Assembly (NCBI GenBank): GCA_963971305.1
Contig: OZ020303.1
Coordinates: 66,092,867 to 66,156,866 of the forward strand
Direction: 5' to 3'
DNA length: 64,000 nucleotides
Origin: Arcuatula senhousia
Taxonomy: Eukaryota; Mollusca; Bivalvia; Mytilida; Mytilidae
The position numbers were made by a program, and so were the translations under genes. A model generated the notes under the pieces. It did not search any database, had not been told where the DNA came from, and saw only the letters and a list, made by a program, of their open reading frames with translations. Shown piece after piece: positions 1 through 14,111 of this stretch (its first letter is position 1; the number at the start of each line of letters is the position of its first letter).

Positions 1-619
1 GATATATATTACATTAACAGACTTGAAACACAGACAGTGCACATTCTATTGAACCATAAAACGATATATATTACATTAATAGACTTGAAACCCAGACAGT
101 GCACATTCTATTGAACCATAAAATGATGTATATAACATTAACAGACTTGAAACCCAGACAGTCCACATTCTATTGAACCATAAAACGATATATATTATAT
201 TGACAGACTTGAAACTCAGGTAGTGCACATTCTATTGAACCATAAAACGATATATATTACATTAACAGACTTGAAACCCAGACACTGCACATTCTATTTA
301 ACCATAAAACGATATATATTATATTGAGAGACTTGAAACTCAGGCAGTGCACATTCTATTGAATCATAAAACGATATATATTACATTAATTGACTTGAAA
401 CCCAGACAGTGCACATTCTATCTAACCATAAAACGATATATATTATATTAACAGACTTGAAACCCAGACAGTGCACATTCTGTTGAACCATAAAACGATA
501 TATTTTATATTGACAGACTTGAAACCCAGACAGTGCACATTCTATCTAACCATAAAATGATATATATTATATTGACAGACTTGAAACTCAGACAGTGCAC
601 ATTCTATTGAACCATGAAA

Positions 620-1550
620 CGATATATTTTATATTGACAGACTTGAAACTCAGACAGTGCACATTCTATTGAACCATAAAACGATATATATTACATTAAC
701 AGACTTGAAACCCAGACACTGCACATTCTATTGAACCATAAAACGATATATTTTATATTGACAGACTTGAAACTCAGACAGTGCACATTCTATTGAACCA
801 TAAAACGATATATTTTATATTGACAGACTTGAAACTCAGACAGTGCACATTCTATTGAACCATAAAACGATATATTTTATATTGACAGACTTGAAACTCA
901 GACAGTGCACATTCTATTGAACCATAAAACGATATATTTTATATTGACAGACTTGAAACTCAGACAGTGCACATTCTATTGAACCATAAAACGATATATT
1001 TTATATTGACAGACTTGAAACTCAGACAGTGCACATTCTATTGAACCATAAAACGATAGATTTTATATTGACAGACTTGAAACTCAGACAGTGCACATTC
1101 TATTGAACCATAAAACGATATATTTTATATTGACAGACTTGAAACTCAGACAGTGCACATTCTATTGAACCATAAAACGATATATTTTATATTGACAGAC
1201 TTGAAGCTCAGGCAGTGCACATTCTATTGAACCATAAAACGATATATTTTATATTGACAGACTTGAAACTCAGACAGTGCACATTCTATTGAACCATAAA
1301 ACGATATATTTTATATTGACAGACTTGAAACTCAGACAGTGCACATTCTATTGAACCATAAAACGATATATTTTATATTGACAGACTTGAAACTCAGACA
1401 GTGCACATTCTATTGAACCATAAAACGATATATTTTATATTGACAGACTTGAAACTCAGACAGTGCACATTCTATTGAACCATAAAACGATATATATTAT
1501 ATTGACAGACTTGAAACTCAGACAGTACACATTCTATTGAACCATAAAAT
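620..1550. repeat. Homogenised type-B stretch of the satellite
   Basis: Almost every unit here is type B with the same TATATTTTATATTGACAG variant, whereas flanking parts mix A and B units. Equivalent uniform stretches precede other MITE copies, about 3900-4600, 8580-9260, 10960-11770, 15720-16400 and 18010-18400. They look like local expansions of one monomer variant, later copied with the surrounding higher-order blocks. Confidence 0.8.
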
Positions 1551-1556
1551 GATGTA

Positions 1557-1697
1557 CTGTAGAAGCAGAAATGTTCGTGGGGGAGTATATGAGAGTGTAT
1601 ATCAAAATTAAAAATCCACAAAAATTTGTCCCCACCAATTCAGTTTTGTGCCTTAAACCACGAAATTTTATCCCCACGAAAATAAATGATTATACAG
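1557..1697. mobile_element. 141-bp MITE inside the satellite, copy 1
   Basis: A non-satellite segment interrupts one monomer. It begins CTGTAGAAGCAG and ends GATTATACAG. Its ends are imperfect terminal inverted repeats of about 27 bp (about 20 matches), sharing CCCCACGAA and ACAG. It is flanked by TA on both sides; removing the element and one TA restores a normal 62-bp monomer exactly. It has no coding capacity: the 77-codon plus-strand reading frame across it simply runs on into satellite. Termini and TA target match the MITEs at 28770, 54961, 56713 and 63284. A TA target is typical of Tc1/mariner-type elements; that class assignment is inference. Confidence 0.88.
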
Positions 1698-2029
1698 TAT
1701 ATTACATTCACAGACTAGAAACCCAGACAGTTTACATTTTGTTGAACCATAAAACGATATATTTTATATTGACAGACTTGAAACTCAGACAGTGCACATT
1801 CTAATGAACCATAAAACGATACATATTGCATTAACAGACTTGAAACCCAGACAGTGCACATTCTATCTAACCATAAAATGATATATATTATATTGACAGA
1901 CTTGAAACTCAGGCAGTGCACATTCTGTTGAACCATAAAACGATATATTTTATATTGACAGACTTGAAACTCAGACAGTGCACATTCTATTGAACCATAA
2001 AACGATACATATTGCATTAACAGACTTGA

Positions 2030-3393
2030 AACCCAGACAGTGCACATTCTATCTGACCATAAAACGATATATATTATATTGTCAGACTTGAAACTCAGGC
2101 AGTGCACATTCTATTGAACCATAAAACGATATATTTTATATTGACAGACTTGAAACTCAGACAGTGCACATTCTATTGAACCATAAAACGATATATATAA
2201 CATTAACAGACTTGAAACCCAGACAGTGCACATTTTATCTAACAATAAAACGATATATATTATATTGACAGACTTGAAACTCAGGCAGTGCACATTCTAT
2301 TGAATCATAAAACGATATATTTTATATTGACAGACTTGAAACTCAGACAGTGCACATTCTATTGAACCATAAAACGATATATATTATATTGACAGACTTG
2401 AAACTCAGGCAGTGCACATTCTATTGAACCATAAAACGATATATTTTATATTGACAGACTTAAAACTCAGACAGTGCACATTCTATTGAACTATAAAACG
2501 ATATATATTACATTAACAGACTTGAAACCCAGAAACTGCACATTCTATTGAACCATAAAACGATATATATTACATAAACAGACTTGAAACCCAGACAGTG
2601 CACATTCTATTGAACCATAAAACGATATATATAATATTGACAGACTTGAAACTCAGTCAGTGCACATTCTATTGAATCATAAAACGATATATATTACATT
2701 AACAGACTTGAAACCCAGACAGTGCACATTCTATCTGACCATAAAACGATATATATTATATTGTCAGACTTGAAACTCAGGCAGTGCACATTCTATTGAA
2801 CCATAAAACGATATATTTTATATTGACAGACTTGAAACTCAGACAGTGCACATTCTATTGAACCATAAAACGATATATATAACATTAACAGACTTGAAAC
2901 CCAGACAGTGCACATTTTATCTAACAATAAAACGATATATATTATATTGACAGACTTGAAACTCAGGCAGTGCACATTCTATTGAATCATAAAACGATAT
3001 ATTTTATATTGACAGACTTGAAACTCAGACAGTGCACATTCTATTGAACCATAAAACGATATATATTATATTGACAGACTTGAAACTCAGGCAGTGCACA
3101 TTCTATTGAACCATAAAACGATATATTTTATATTGACAGACTTAAAACTCAGACAGTGCACATTCTATTGAACTATAAAACGATATATATTACATTAACA
3201 GACTTGAAACCCAGACACTGCACATTCTATTGAACCATTAAACGATATATATTACATAAACAGACTTGAAACCCAGACAGTGCACATTCTATTGAACCAT
3301 AAAACGATATATATAATATTGACAGACTTGAAACTCAGTCAGTGCACATTCTATTGAATCATAAAACGATATATATTACATTAACAGACTTGA
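2030..3393. repeat. 682-bp (11-monomer) tandem higher-order repeat, two copies
   Basis: About 2030-2711 is repeated immediately as about 2712-3393, offset 682 bp, which is exactly 11 x 62. The TCTGACC, ATTGTCAG, CTAACAATA and CAGTCAGTGC variant units recur in the same order, with about two point differences. The block 1 copy near 12255-12935 has only one of these units, so the duplication came after the 10-kb-offset duplication or was lost from one copy. Confidence 0.85.
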
Positions 3394-3399
3394 AACCCA

Positions 3400-5975
3400 G
3401 ACAGTGCACATTCTATTGAACCATAAAACGATATATATAATATTGACAGACTTGAAACTCAGGCAGTGCACATTCTATTGAACCATAAAACGATATATAT
3501 TACATTAACAGACTTGAAACCCAGAAAATGCACATTCTATTGAACCATAAAACGATACATATTGCATTAACAGACTTGAAACCCAGACAGTGCACATTCT
3601 ATCTAACCATAAAATAAAATATATTATATTGACAGACTTGAAACTCAGGCAGTGCACATTCTAATGAACCATAAAACGATATATTTTATATTGACAGACT
3701 TGAAACTCAGACAGTGCACATTCTATTGAACCATAAAACGATATATTTTATATTGACAGACTTGAAACTCAGACAGTGCACATTCTATTGAACCATAAAA
3801 CGATATATATTATATTGACAGACTTGAAACTCAGGCAGTGCACATTCTATTGAACCATAAAACGATATATATTACATTAACAGACTTGAAACCCAGACAC
3901 TGCACATTCTATTGAACCATAAAACGATATATTTTATATTGACAGACTTGAAACTCAGACAGTGCACATTCTATTGAACCATAAAACGATATATTTTATA
4001 TTGACAGACTTGAAACTCAGACAGTGCACATTCTATTGAACCATAAAACGATATATTTTATATTGACAGACTAGAATTTCAGACAGTGCACATTCTATTG
4101 AACCATAAAACGATATATTTTATATTGACAGACTTGAAACTCAGACAGTGCACATTCTATTGAACCATAAAACGATATATTTTATATTGACAGACTTGAA
4201 ACTCAGACAGTGCACATTCTATTGAACCATAAAACGATATATTTTATATTGACAGACTTGAAACTCAGACAGTGCACATTCTATTGAACCATAAAACGAT
4301 ATATTTTATATTGACATACTTGAAACTCAGACAGTGCACATTCTATTGAACCATAAAACGATATATTTTATATTGACAGACTTGAAACTCAGACAGTGCA
4401 CATTCTATTGAACCATAAACGATATATTTTATATTGACAGACTTGAAACTCAGACAGTGCACATTCTATTGAACCATAAAACGATATATTTTATATTGAC
4501 AGACTTGAAACTCAGACAGTGCACATTCTATTGAACCATAAAACGATATATATTATATTGACAGACTTGAAACTCAGACAGTGCACATTCTATTGAACCA
4601 TAAAATGATGTACTGTAGAAGCAGAAATGTTCGTGGGGGAGTATATAAGAGTGTATATCAAAATTAAAAATCCACAAAAATTTGTCCCCACCAATTCAGT
4701 TTTGTGCCTTAAACCACGAAGTTTTATCCCCACGAAAATAAATGATTATACAGTATATTACATTCACAGACTTGAAACCCAGACAGTTTACATTTTGTTG
4801 AACCATAAAACGATATATTTTATATTGACAGACTTGAAACTCAGGCAGTGCACATTCTAATGAACCATAAAACGATACATATTGCATTAACAGACTTGAA
4901 ACCCAGACAGTGCACATTCTATCTAACCATAAAATGATATATATTATATTGACAGACCTGAAACTCAGGCAGTGCACATTCTGTGGAACCATAAAACGAT
5001 ATATTTTATATTGACAGACTTGAAACTCAGACAGTGCACATTCTATTGAACCATAAAACGATACATATTGCATTAACAGACTTGAAACCCAGACAGTGCA
5101 CATTCTATCTGACCATAAAACGATATATATTATATTGTCAGACTTGAAACTCAGGCAGTGCACATTCTATTGAACCATAAAACGATATATTTTATATTGA
5201 CAGACTTGAAACTCAGACAGTGCACATTCTATTGAACCATAAAACGATATATATAACATTAACAGACTTGAAACCCAGACAGTGCACATTTTATCTAACA
5301 ATAAAACGATATATATTATATTGACAGACTTGAAACTCAGGCAGTGCACATTCTATTGAATCATAAAACGATATATTTTATATTGACAGACTTGAAACTT
5401 AGACAGTGCACATTCTATTGAACCATAAAACGATATATATTATATTGACAGACTTGAAACTCAGGCAGTGCACATTCTATTGAACCATAAAACGATATAT
5501 TTTATATTGACAGACTTAAAACTCAGACAGTGCACATTCTATTGAACCATAAAACGATATATATTACATTAACAGACTTGAAAACCAGACACTGCACATT
5601 CTATTGAACCATAAAACGATATATATTACATAAACAGACTTGAAACCCAGACAGTGCACATTCTATTGAACCATAAAACGATATATATAATATTGACAGA
5701 CTTGAAACTCAGGCAGTGCACATTCTATTGAATCATAAAACGATATATATTACATTAACAGACTTGAAACCCAGACAGTGCACATTCTATCTAACCATAA
5801 AACGATATATATTATATTAAAAGACTTGAAACCCAGACAGTGCACATTCTATTGAACCATAAAACGATATATATAATATTGACAGACTTGAAACTCAGGC
5901 AGTGCACATTCTATTGAACCATAAAACGATATATATTACATTAACAGACTTGAAACCCAGACAGTGCACATTCTA
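3400..5975. repeat. Higher-order block 2, copied at about 15195-17770
   Basis: A second long block recurs at an offset of 11794-11795 bp, including the odd CATAAAATAAAATAT unit (about 3607/15401), the CTAGAATTTCAGACAG unit (about 4072/15866) and the MITE at 4613/16408. A single-base deletion near 4416 in the left copy explains the one-base change in offset. This shows segmental copying of multi-kilobase pieces, not only unit-by-unit slippage. Confidence 0.82.
4613..4753. mobile_element. MITE in satellite, copy 2
   Basis: Same element at the same position in the monomer as copy 1, with the same TA flanks and a few substitutions (for example TATAAGAG for TATGAGAG). Confidence 0.88.
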
Positions 5976-8900
5976 TCTAACCATAAAACGATATATTTTA
6001 TATTGACAGACTTGAAACTCAGACAGTGCACATTCTATTGAACCATAAAACAATATATATTACATTAACAGACTTGAAACCAAGACAGTGCACATTCTAT
6101 TGAACCATAAAACGATATATATTACATTAACAGACTTGAAATCCAGACAGTGCACATTTTATCTAAAAATAAAACAATATATATTATAATGACAGACTTG
6201 AAACTCAGGCAGTGCACATTCTATTGAACCATAAAACGATATATATTGCATTAACAGACTTGAAACCCAGACAGTTCACATTCTAACTTACCATAAAACG
6301 ATATTTATTATCTTGACAGACTTGAAACTCAGGCAGTGCACATTCTATTGAACCATAAAACGATATATTTTATGTTGACAGACTTGAAACTCAGACAGTG
6401 CACATTCTATTGAACCATAAAACGATATATATTACATTAACAGACTTGAAACCCAGACAGTGCACATTCTATTGAACAATAAAATGATGTATATAACATT
6501 AACAGACTTGAAACCCAGACAGTCCACATTCTATTGAACCATAAAACGATATATATTATATTGACAGACTTGAAACTCAGGTAGTGCACATTCTATTGAA
6601 CCATAAAACGATATATATTACATTAACAGACTTGAAACCCAGACACTGCACATTCTATTTAACCATTAAACGATATATATTATATTGAGAGACTTGAAAC
6701 TCAGGCAGTGCATATTCTATTGAATCATTAAACGATATATATTACATTAACAGACTTGAAACCCAGACAGTGCACATTCTATCTAACCATAAAACGATAT
6801 ATAATATATTAACAGACTTGAAACCCAGACAGTGCACATTCTGTTGAACCATAAAACGATATATATTATATTGACAGACTTGAAACTCAGGCAGTGCACA
6901 TTCTATTGAATCATTAAACGATATATATTACATTAACAGACTTAAAACCCGGACAGTACACATTCTATCTAACCATAAAACGATATATTTTATATTGACA
7001 GACTTGAAACTCAGACAGTGCACATTCTATTGAACCATAAAACAATATATATTACATTAACAGACTTGAAACCAAGACAGTGCACATTCTATTGAACCAT
7101 AAAACGATATATATTACATTAACAGACTTGAAATCCAGACAGTGCATATTTTATCTAAAAATAAAACAATATATATTATAATGACAGACTTGAAACTCAG
7201 GCAGTGCACATTCTATTGAATCATAAAATGATATATTTTATATTGACAGACTTGAAACTCAGACAGTGCACATTCTATTGAACCATAAAACGATATATAT
7301 TACATTAACAGACTTGAAACTCAGGCAGTGCACATTCTATTGAACCATAAAACGATAGATTTTATATTGACAGACTTTAAACTCAGACAGTGCACATTCT
7401 ATTGAACCATAAAATGATGTATATAACATTAACAGACTTGAAACCCAGACAGTGCACATTCTTTTGAACCATAAAACGATATATGTTATATTGACAGACT
7501 TGAAACTCAGGTAGTGCACATTCTATTGAACCATAAAACGATATGTATTACATTAACAGACTTGAAACCCAGACACTGCACATTCTATTGAACCATAAAA
7601 CGATATATATTATATTGACAGACTTGAAACTCAGGCAGTTCACATTCTATTGAATCATTAAACGATATATATTACATAAAACACACTTGAAACCCAGACA
7701 GTGCACATTCTATCTAACAATAAAACGATATATATTATATTGACAGACTTGAAACTCAGGCAGTGCACATTCTGTTGAACCATAAAACGATATATTTTAT
7801 ATTGACAGACTTGAAACTCAGACAGTACACATTCTATTGAACCATAAAACGATATATATTACATTAACAGACTTGAAACCCAGACAGTGCACATTCTATT
7901 GAACCATTACACGATATATATTACATTAACAGACTTGAAACCCAGACAGTTCACATTCGAACTTACCATAAAACGATATTTATTATCTTGACAGACTTGA
8001 AACTCAGGCAGTGCACATTCTATGGAACCATAAAACGATATATTTTATATTGACAGACTTGAAACTCAGACAGTGCACATTCTATTGAACCATAAAACGA
8101 TATATATTACATTAACAGACTTGAAACCCAGACAGTGCACATTCTATTGAACCATAAAATGATGTATATAACATTAACAGACTTGAAACCCAGACAGTCC
8201 ACATTCTATTGAACCATAAAACAATATATATTATATTGACAGACTTGAAACTCAGGTAGTGCACATTCTATTGAACCATAAAACGATATATATTACATTA
8301 ACAGACTTGAAACTCAGGCAGTGCACATTCTATTGAATCATTAAACGATATATATTACATTAACAGACTTGAAACCCAGACAGTACACATTCTATCTAAC
8401 CATAAAACGATATATATTATATTAACAGACTTGAAATCCAGACAGTGCACATTCTGTTGAACCATAAAACGATATATATTACATTAACAGACTTGAAACT
8501 CAGGCAGTGCACATTCTATTGAACCATAAAACGATATATATTACATTAACAGACTTGAAACTCAGACAGTGCACATTCTATTGAACCATAAAACGATATA
8601 TTTTATATTGACAGACTTGAAACTCAGACAGTGCACATTATATTGAACCATAAAACGATATATTTTATATTGACAGACTTGAAACTCAGACAGTGCACAT
8701 TCTATTGAACCATAAAACGATATATTTTATATTGACAGACTTGAAACTCAGACAGTGCACATTCTATCTAACCATAAAACGATATATTTTATATTGACAG
8801 ACTTGAAACTCAGACAATGCACATTCTATTGAACCATAAAACGATATATTTTATATTGACAGACTTGAAACCCAGACAGTGCACATTCTATCTAACCATA

Positions 8901-9282
8901 AAACGATATATTTTATATTGACAGACTTGAAACTCAGACAGTGCACATTCTATTGAACCATAAAACGATATATTTCATATTGACAGACTTACAACTCAGA
9001 CAGTGCACATTCTATTGAACCATAAAACGATAGATATTATATTGACAGACTTGAAACTCAGGCAGTGCACATTCTATTGAACCTTAAAACGATATATTTT
9101 ATATTGACAGACTTGAAACTCAGACAGTGCACATTCTATTGAACCATAAAACGATATATTTTATATTGACAGACTTGAAACTCAGACAGTGCACATTCTA
9201 TTGAACCATAAAACGATATATTTTATATTGTCAGACTTGAAACTCAGGCAGTGCACATTCTATTGAACCATAAAATGATGTA

Positions 9283-9423
9283 CTGTAGAAGCAGAAATGT
9301 TCGTGGGGGTGTATATAAGAGTGTATATCAAAATTAAAAATCCACAAAAATTTGTCCCCACCAATTCAGTTTTGTGCCTTAAACCACGAAATTTTATCCC
9401 CACGAAAATAAATGATTATACAG
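9283..9423. mobile_element. MITE in satellite, copy 3
   Basis: Same element and insertion point as copy 1. It differs at a few bases (GGGGGTGTATATAAG). Confidence 0.88.
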
Positions 9424-11781
9424 TATATTACATTCACAGACTTGAAACCCAGACAGTTCACATTCTGTTGAACCATAAAACGATATATTTTATGTTGACA
9501 GACTTGAAACTCAGGCAGTGCACATTCTAATGAACCATAAAACGATACATATTGCATTAACAGACTTGAAACCCAGACAGTGCACATTCTATCTAACCAT
9601 AAAATGATATATATTATATTGACATACTTGAAACTCAGGCAGTGCACATTCTGTTGAACCATTAAACGATATATTTTATATTGACAGACTTGAAACTCAG
9701 ACAGTGCACATTCTATTGAACCATAAAACGATACATATTGCATTAACAGACTTGAAACCCAGACAGTGCACATTCTATCTGACCATAAAACGATATATAT
9801 TATATTGGCAGACTTGAAACTCAGGAAGTGCACATTCTATTGAACCATAAAACGATATATTTTATATTGACAGACTTGAAACTCAGACAGTGCACATTCT
9901 ATTGAACCATAAAACGATATATATAACATTAAGAGACTTGAAATCCAGACAGTGCACATTTTATCTAACAATAAAACGATATATATTATATTGACAGACT
10001 TGAAACTCAGGCAGTGCACATTCTATTGAATCATAAAACGATATATTTTATATTGACAGACTTGAAACTCAGACAGTGCACATTCTATTGAACCATAAAA
10101 CGATATATATTATATTGACAGACTTGAAACTCAGGCAGTGCACATTCTATTGAACCATAAAACGATATATTTTATATTGTCAGACTTAAAACTCAGACAG
10201 TGCACATTCTGTTGAACCATAAAACGATATATATTACATTAACAGACTTGAAACACAGACAGTGCACATTCTATTGAACCATAAAACGATATATATTACA
10301 TTAACAGACTTGAAACCCAGACAGTGCACATTCTATTGAACCATAAAATGATGTATATAACATTAACAGACTTGAAACCCAGACAGTCCACATTCTATTG
10401 AACCATAAAACGATATATATTATATTGACAGACTTGAAACTCAGGTAGTGCACATTCTATTGAACCATAAAACGATATATATTACATTAACAGACTTGAA
10501 ACCCAGACACTGCACATTCTATTTAACCATAAAACGATATATATTATATTGAGAGACTTGAAACTCAGGCAGTGCACATTCTATTGAATCATAAAACGAT
10601 ATATATTACATTAATTGACTTGAAACCCAGACAGTGCACATTCTATCTAACCATAAAACGATATATATTATATTAACAGACTTGAAACCCAGACAGTGCA
10701 CATTCTGTTGAACCATAAAACGATATATTTTATATTGACAGACTTGAAACCCAGACAGTGCACATTCTATCTAACCATAAAATGATATATATTATATTGA
10801 CAGACTTGAAACTCAGACAGTGCACATTCTATTGAACCATGAAACGATATATTTTATATTGACAGACTTGAAACTCAGACAGTGCACATTCTATTGAACC
10901 ATAAAACGATATATATTACATTAACAGACTTGAAACCCAGACACTGCACATTCTATTGAACCATAAAACGATATATTTTATATTGACAGACTTGAAACTC
11001 AGACAGTGCACATTCTATTGAACCATAAAACGATATATTTTATATTGACAGACTTGAAACTCAGACAGTGCACATTCTATTGAACCATAAAACGATATAT
11101 TTTATATTGACAGACTTGAAACTCAGACAGTGCACATTCTATTGAACCATAAAACGATATATTTTATATTGACAGACTTGAAACTCAGACAGTGCACATT
11201 CTATTGAACCATAAAACGATATATTTTATATTGACAGACTTGAAACTCAGACAGTGCACATTCTATTGAACCATAAAACGATAGATTTTATATTGACAGA
11301 CTTGAAACTCAGACAGTGCACATTCTATTGAACCATAAAACGATATATTTTATATTGACAGACTTGAAACTCAGACAGTGCACATTCTATTGAACCATAA
11401 AACGATATATTTTATATTGACAGACTTGAAGCTCAGGCAGTGCACATTCTATTGAACCATAAAACGATATATTTTATATTGACAGACTTGAAACTCAGAC
11501 AGTGCACATTCTATTGAACCATAAAACGATATATTTTATATTGACAGACTTGAAACTCAGACAGTGCACATTCTATTGAACCATAAAACGATATATTTTA
11601 TATTGACAGACTTGAAACTCAGACAGTGCACATTCTATTGAACCATAAAACGATATATTTTATATTGACAGACTTGAAACTCAGACAGTGCACATTCTAT
11701 TGAACCATAAAACGATATATATTATATTGACAGACTTGAAACTCAGACAGTACACATTCTATTGAACCATAAAATGATGTA

Positions 11782-11922
11782 CTGTAGAAGCAGAAATGTT
11801 CGTGGGGGAGTATATGAGAGTGTATATCAAAATTAAAAATCCACAAAAATTTGTCCCCACCAATTCAGTTTTGTGCCTTAAACCACGAAATTTTATCCCC
11901 ACGAAAATAAATGATTATACAG
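11782..11922. mobile_element. MITE in satellite, copy 4
   Basis: Same element, exactly 10225 bp from copy 1 and apparently identical to it. It belongs to the block 1 duplicate. Confidence 0.88.
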
Positions 11923-13970
11923 TATATTACATTCACAGACTAGAAACCCAGACAGTTTACATTTTGTTGAACCATAAAACGATATATTTTATATTGACAG
12001 ACTTGAAACTCAGACAGTGCACATTCTAATGAACCATAAAACGATACATATTGCATTAACAGACTTGAAACCCAGACAGTGCACATTCTATCTAACCATA
12101 AAATGATATATATTATATTGACAGACTTGAAACTCAGGCAGTGCACATTCTGTTGAACCATAAAACGATATATTTTATATTGACAGACTTGAAACTCAGA
12201 CAGTGCACATTCTATTGAACCATAAAACGATACATATTGCATTAACAGACTTGAAACCCAGACAGTGCACATTCTATCTGACCATAAAACGATATATATT
12301 ATATTGTCAGACTTGAAACTCAGGCAGTGCACATTCTATTGAACCATAAAACGATATATTTTATATTGACAGACTTGAAACTCAGACAGTGCACATTCTA
12401 TTGAACCATAAAACGATATATATAACATTAACAGACTTGAAACCCAGACAGTGCACATTTTATCTAACAATAAAACGATATATATTATATTGACAGACTT
12501 GAAACTCAGGCAGTGCACATTCTATTGAATCATAAAACGATATATTTTATATTGACAGACTTGAAACTCAGACAGTGCACATTCTATTGAACCATAAAAC
12601 GATATATATTATATTGACAGACTTGAAACTCAGGCAGTGCACATTCTATTGAACCATAAAACGATATATTTTATATTGACAGACTTAAAACTCAGACAGT
12701 GCACATTCTATTGAACTATAAAACGATATATATTACATTAACAGACTTGAAACCCAGACACTGCACATTCTATTGAACCATAAAACGATATATATTACAT
12801 AAACAGACTTGAAACCCAGACAGTGCACATTCTATTGAACCATAAAACGATATATATAATATTGACAGACTTGAAACTCAGTCAGTGCACATTCTATTGA
12901 ATCATAAAACGATATATATTACATTAACAGACTTGAAACCCAGACAGTGCACATTCTATCTAACCATAAAACGATATATATTACATTAAAAGACTTGAAA
13001 CCCAGATAGTGCAAATTCTATTGAACCATAAAACGATATATATAATATTGACAGACTTGAAACTCAGGCAGTGCACATTCTATTGAACCATAAAACGATA
13101 TATATTACATTAACAGACTTGAAACCCAGACAATGCACATTCTATTGAACCATAAAACGATACATATTGCATTAACAGACTTGAAACCCAGACAGTGCAC
13201 ATTCTATCTAACCATAAAATGATATATATTATATTGACAGACTTGAAACTCAGGCAGTGCACATTCTGTTGAACCATAAAACGATATATTTTATATTGAC
13301 AGACTTGAAACTCAGACAGTGCACATTCTATTGAACCATAAAACGATACATATTGCATTAACAGACTTGAAACCCAGACAGTGCACATTCTATCTGACCA
13401 TAAAACGATATATATTATATTGTCAGACTTGAAACTCAGGCAGTGCACATTCTATTGAACCATAAAACGATATATTTTATATTGACAGACTTGAAACTCA
13501 GACAGTGCACATTCTATTGAACCATAAAACGATATATATAACATTAACAGACTTGAAACCCAGACAGTGCACATTTTATCTAACAATAAAACGATATATA
13601 TTATATTGACAGACTTGAAACTCAGGCAGTGCACATTCTATTGAATCATAAAACGATATATTTTATATTGACAGACTTGAAACTCAGACAGTGCACATTC
13701 TATTGAACCATAAAACGATATATATTATATTGACAGACTTGAAACTCAGGCAGTGCACATTCTATTGAACCATAAAACGATATATTTTATATTGACAGAC
13801 TTAAAACTCAGACAGTGCACATTCTATTGAACTATAAAACGATATATATTACATTAACAGACTTGAAACCCAGACACTGCGCATTCTATTGAACCATAAA
13901 ACGATATATATTACATAAACAGACTTGAAACTCAGACAGTACACATTCTATTGAACCATAAAATGATGTA

Positions 13971-14111
13971 CTGTAGAAGCAGAAATGTTCGTGGGGGAGT
14001 ATATGAGAGTGTATATCAAAATTAAAAATCCACAAAAATTTGTCCCCACCAATTCAGTTTTGTGCCTTAAACTACGAAATTTTATCCCCACGAAAATAAA
14101 TGATTATACAG
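13971..14111. mobile_element. MITE in satellite, copy 5
   Basis: Same element and junctions as copy 1, with a single visible change (AAACTACGAAA for AAACCACGAAA). It sits in a block resembling 11700-12900. Confidence 0.88.

Larger units (their letters stand above)
1..2711. repeat. Higher-order block 1, copied at about 10226-12940
   Basis: The order of monomer variants, the rare point variants and the embedded MITE all recur at an offset of 10225 bp. Examples are the GATGTATATAACATT unit near 125/10350, the CATGAAACG unit near 614/10839, the GATAGATT unit near 1055/11280 and the MITE at 1557/11782. Only a few single-base differences were seen, such as TAATAGAC versus TAACAGAC near 80 and AGAAACTGC versus AGACACTGC near 2530. 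The copies look more than 99% identical by eye. Confidence 0.85.
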
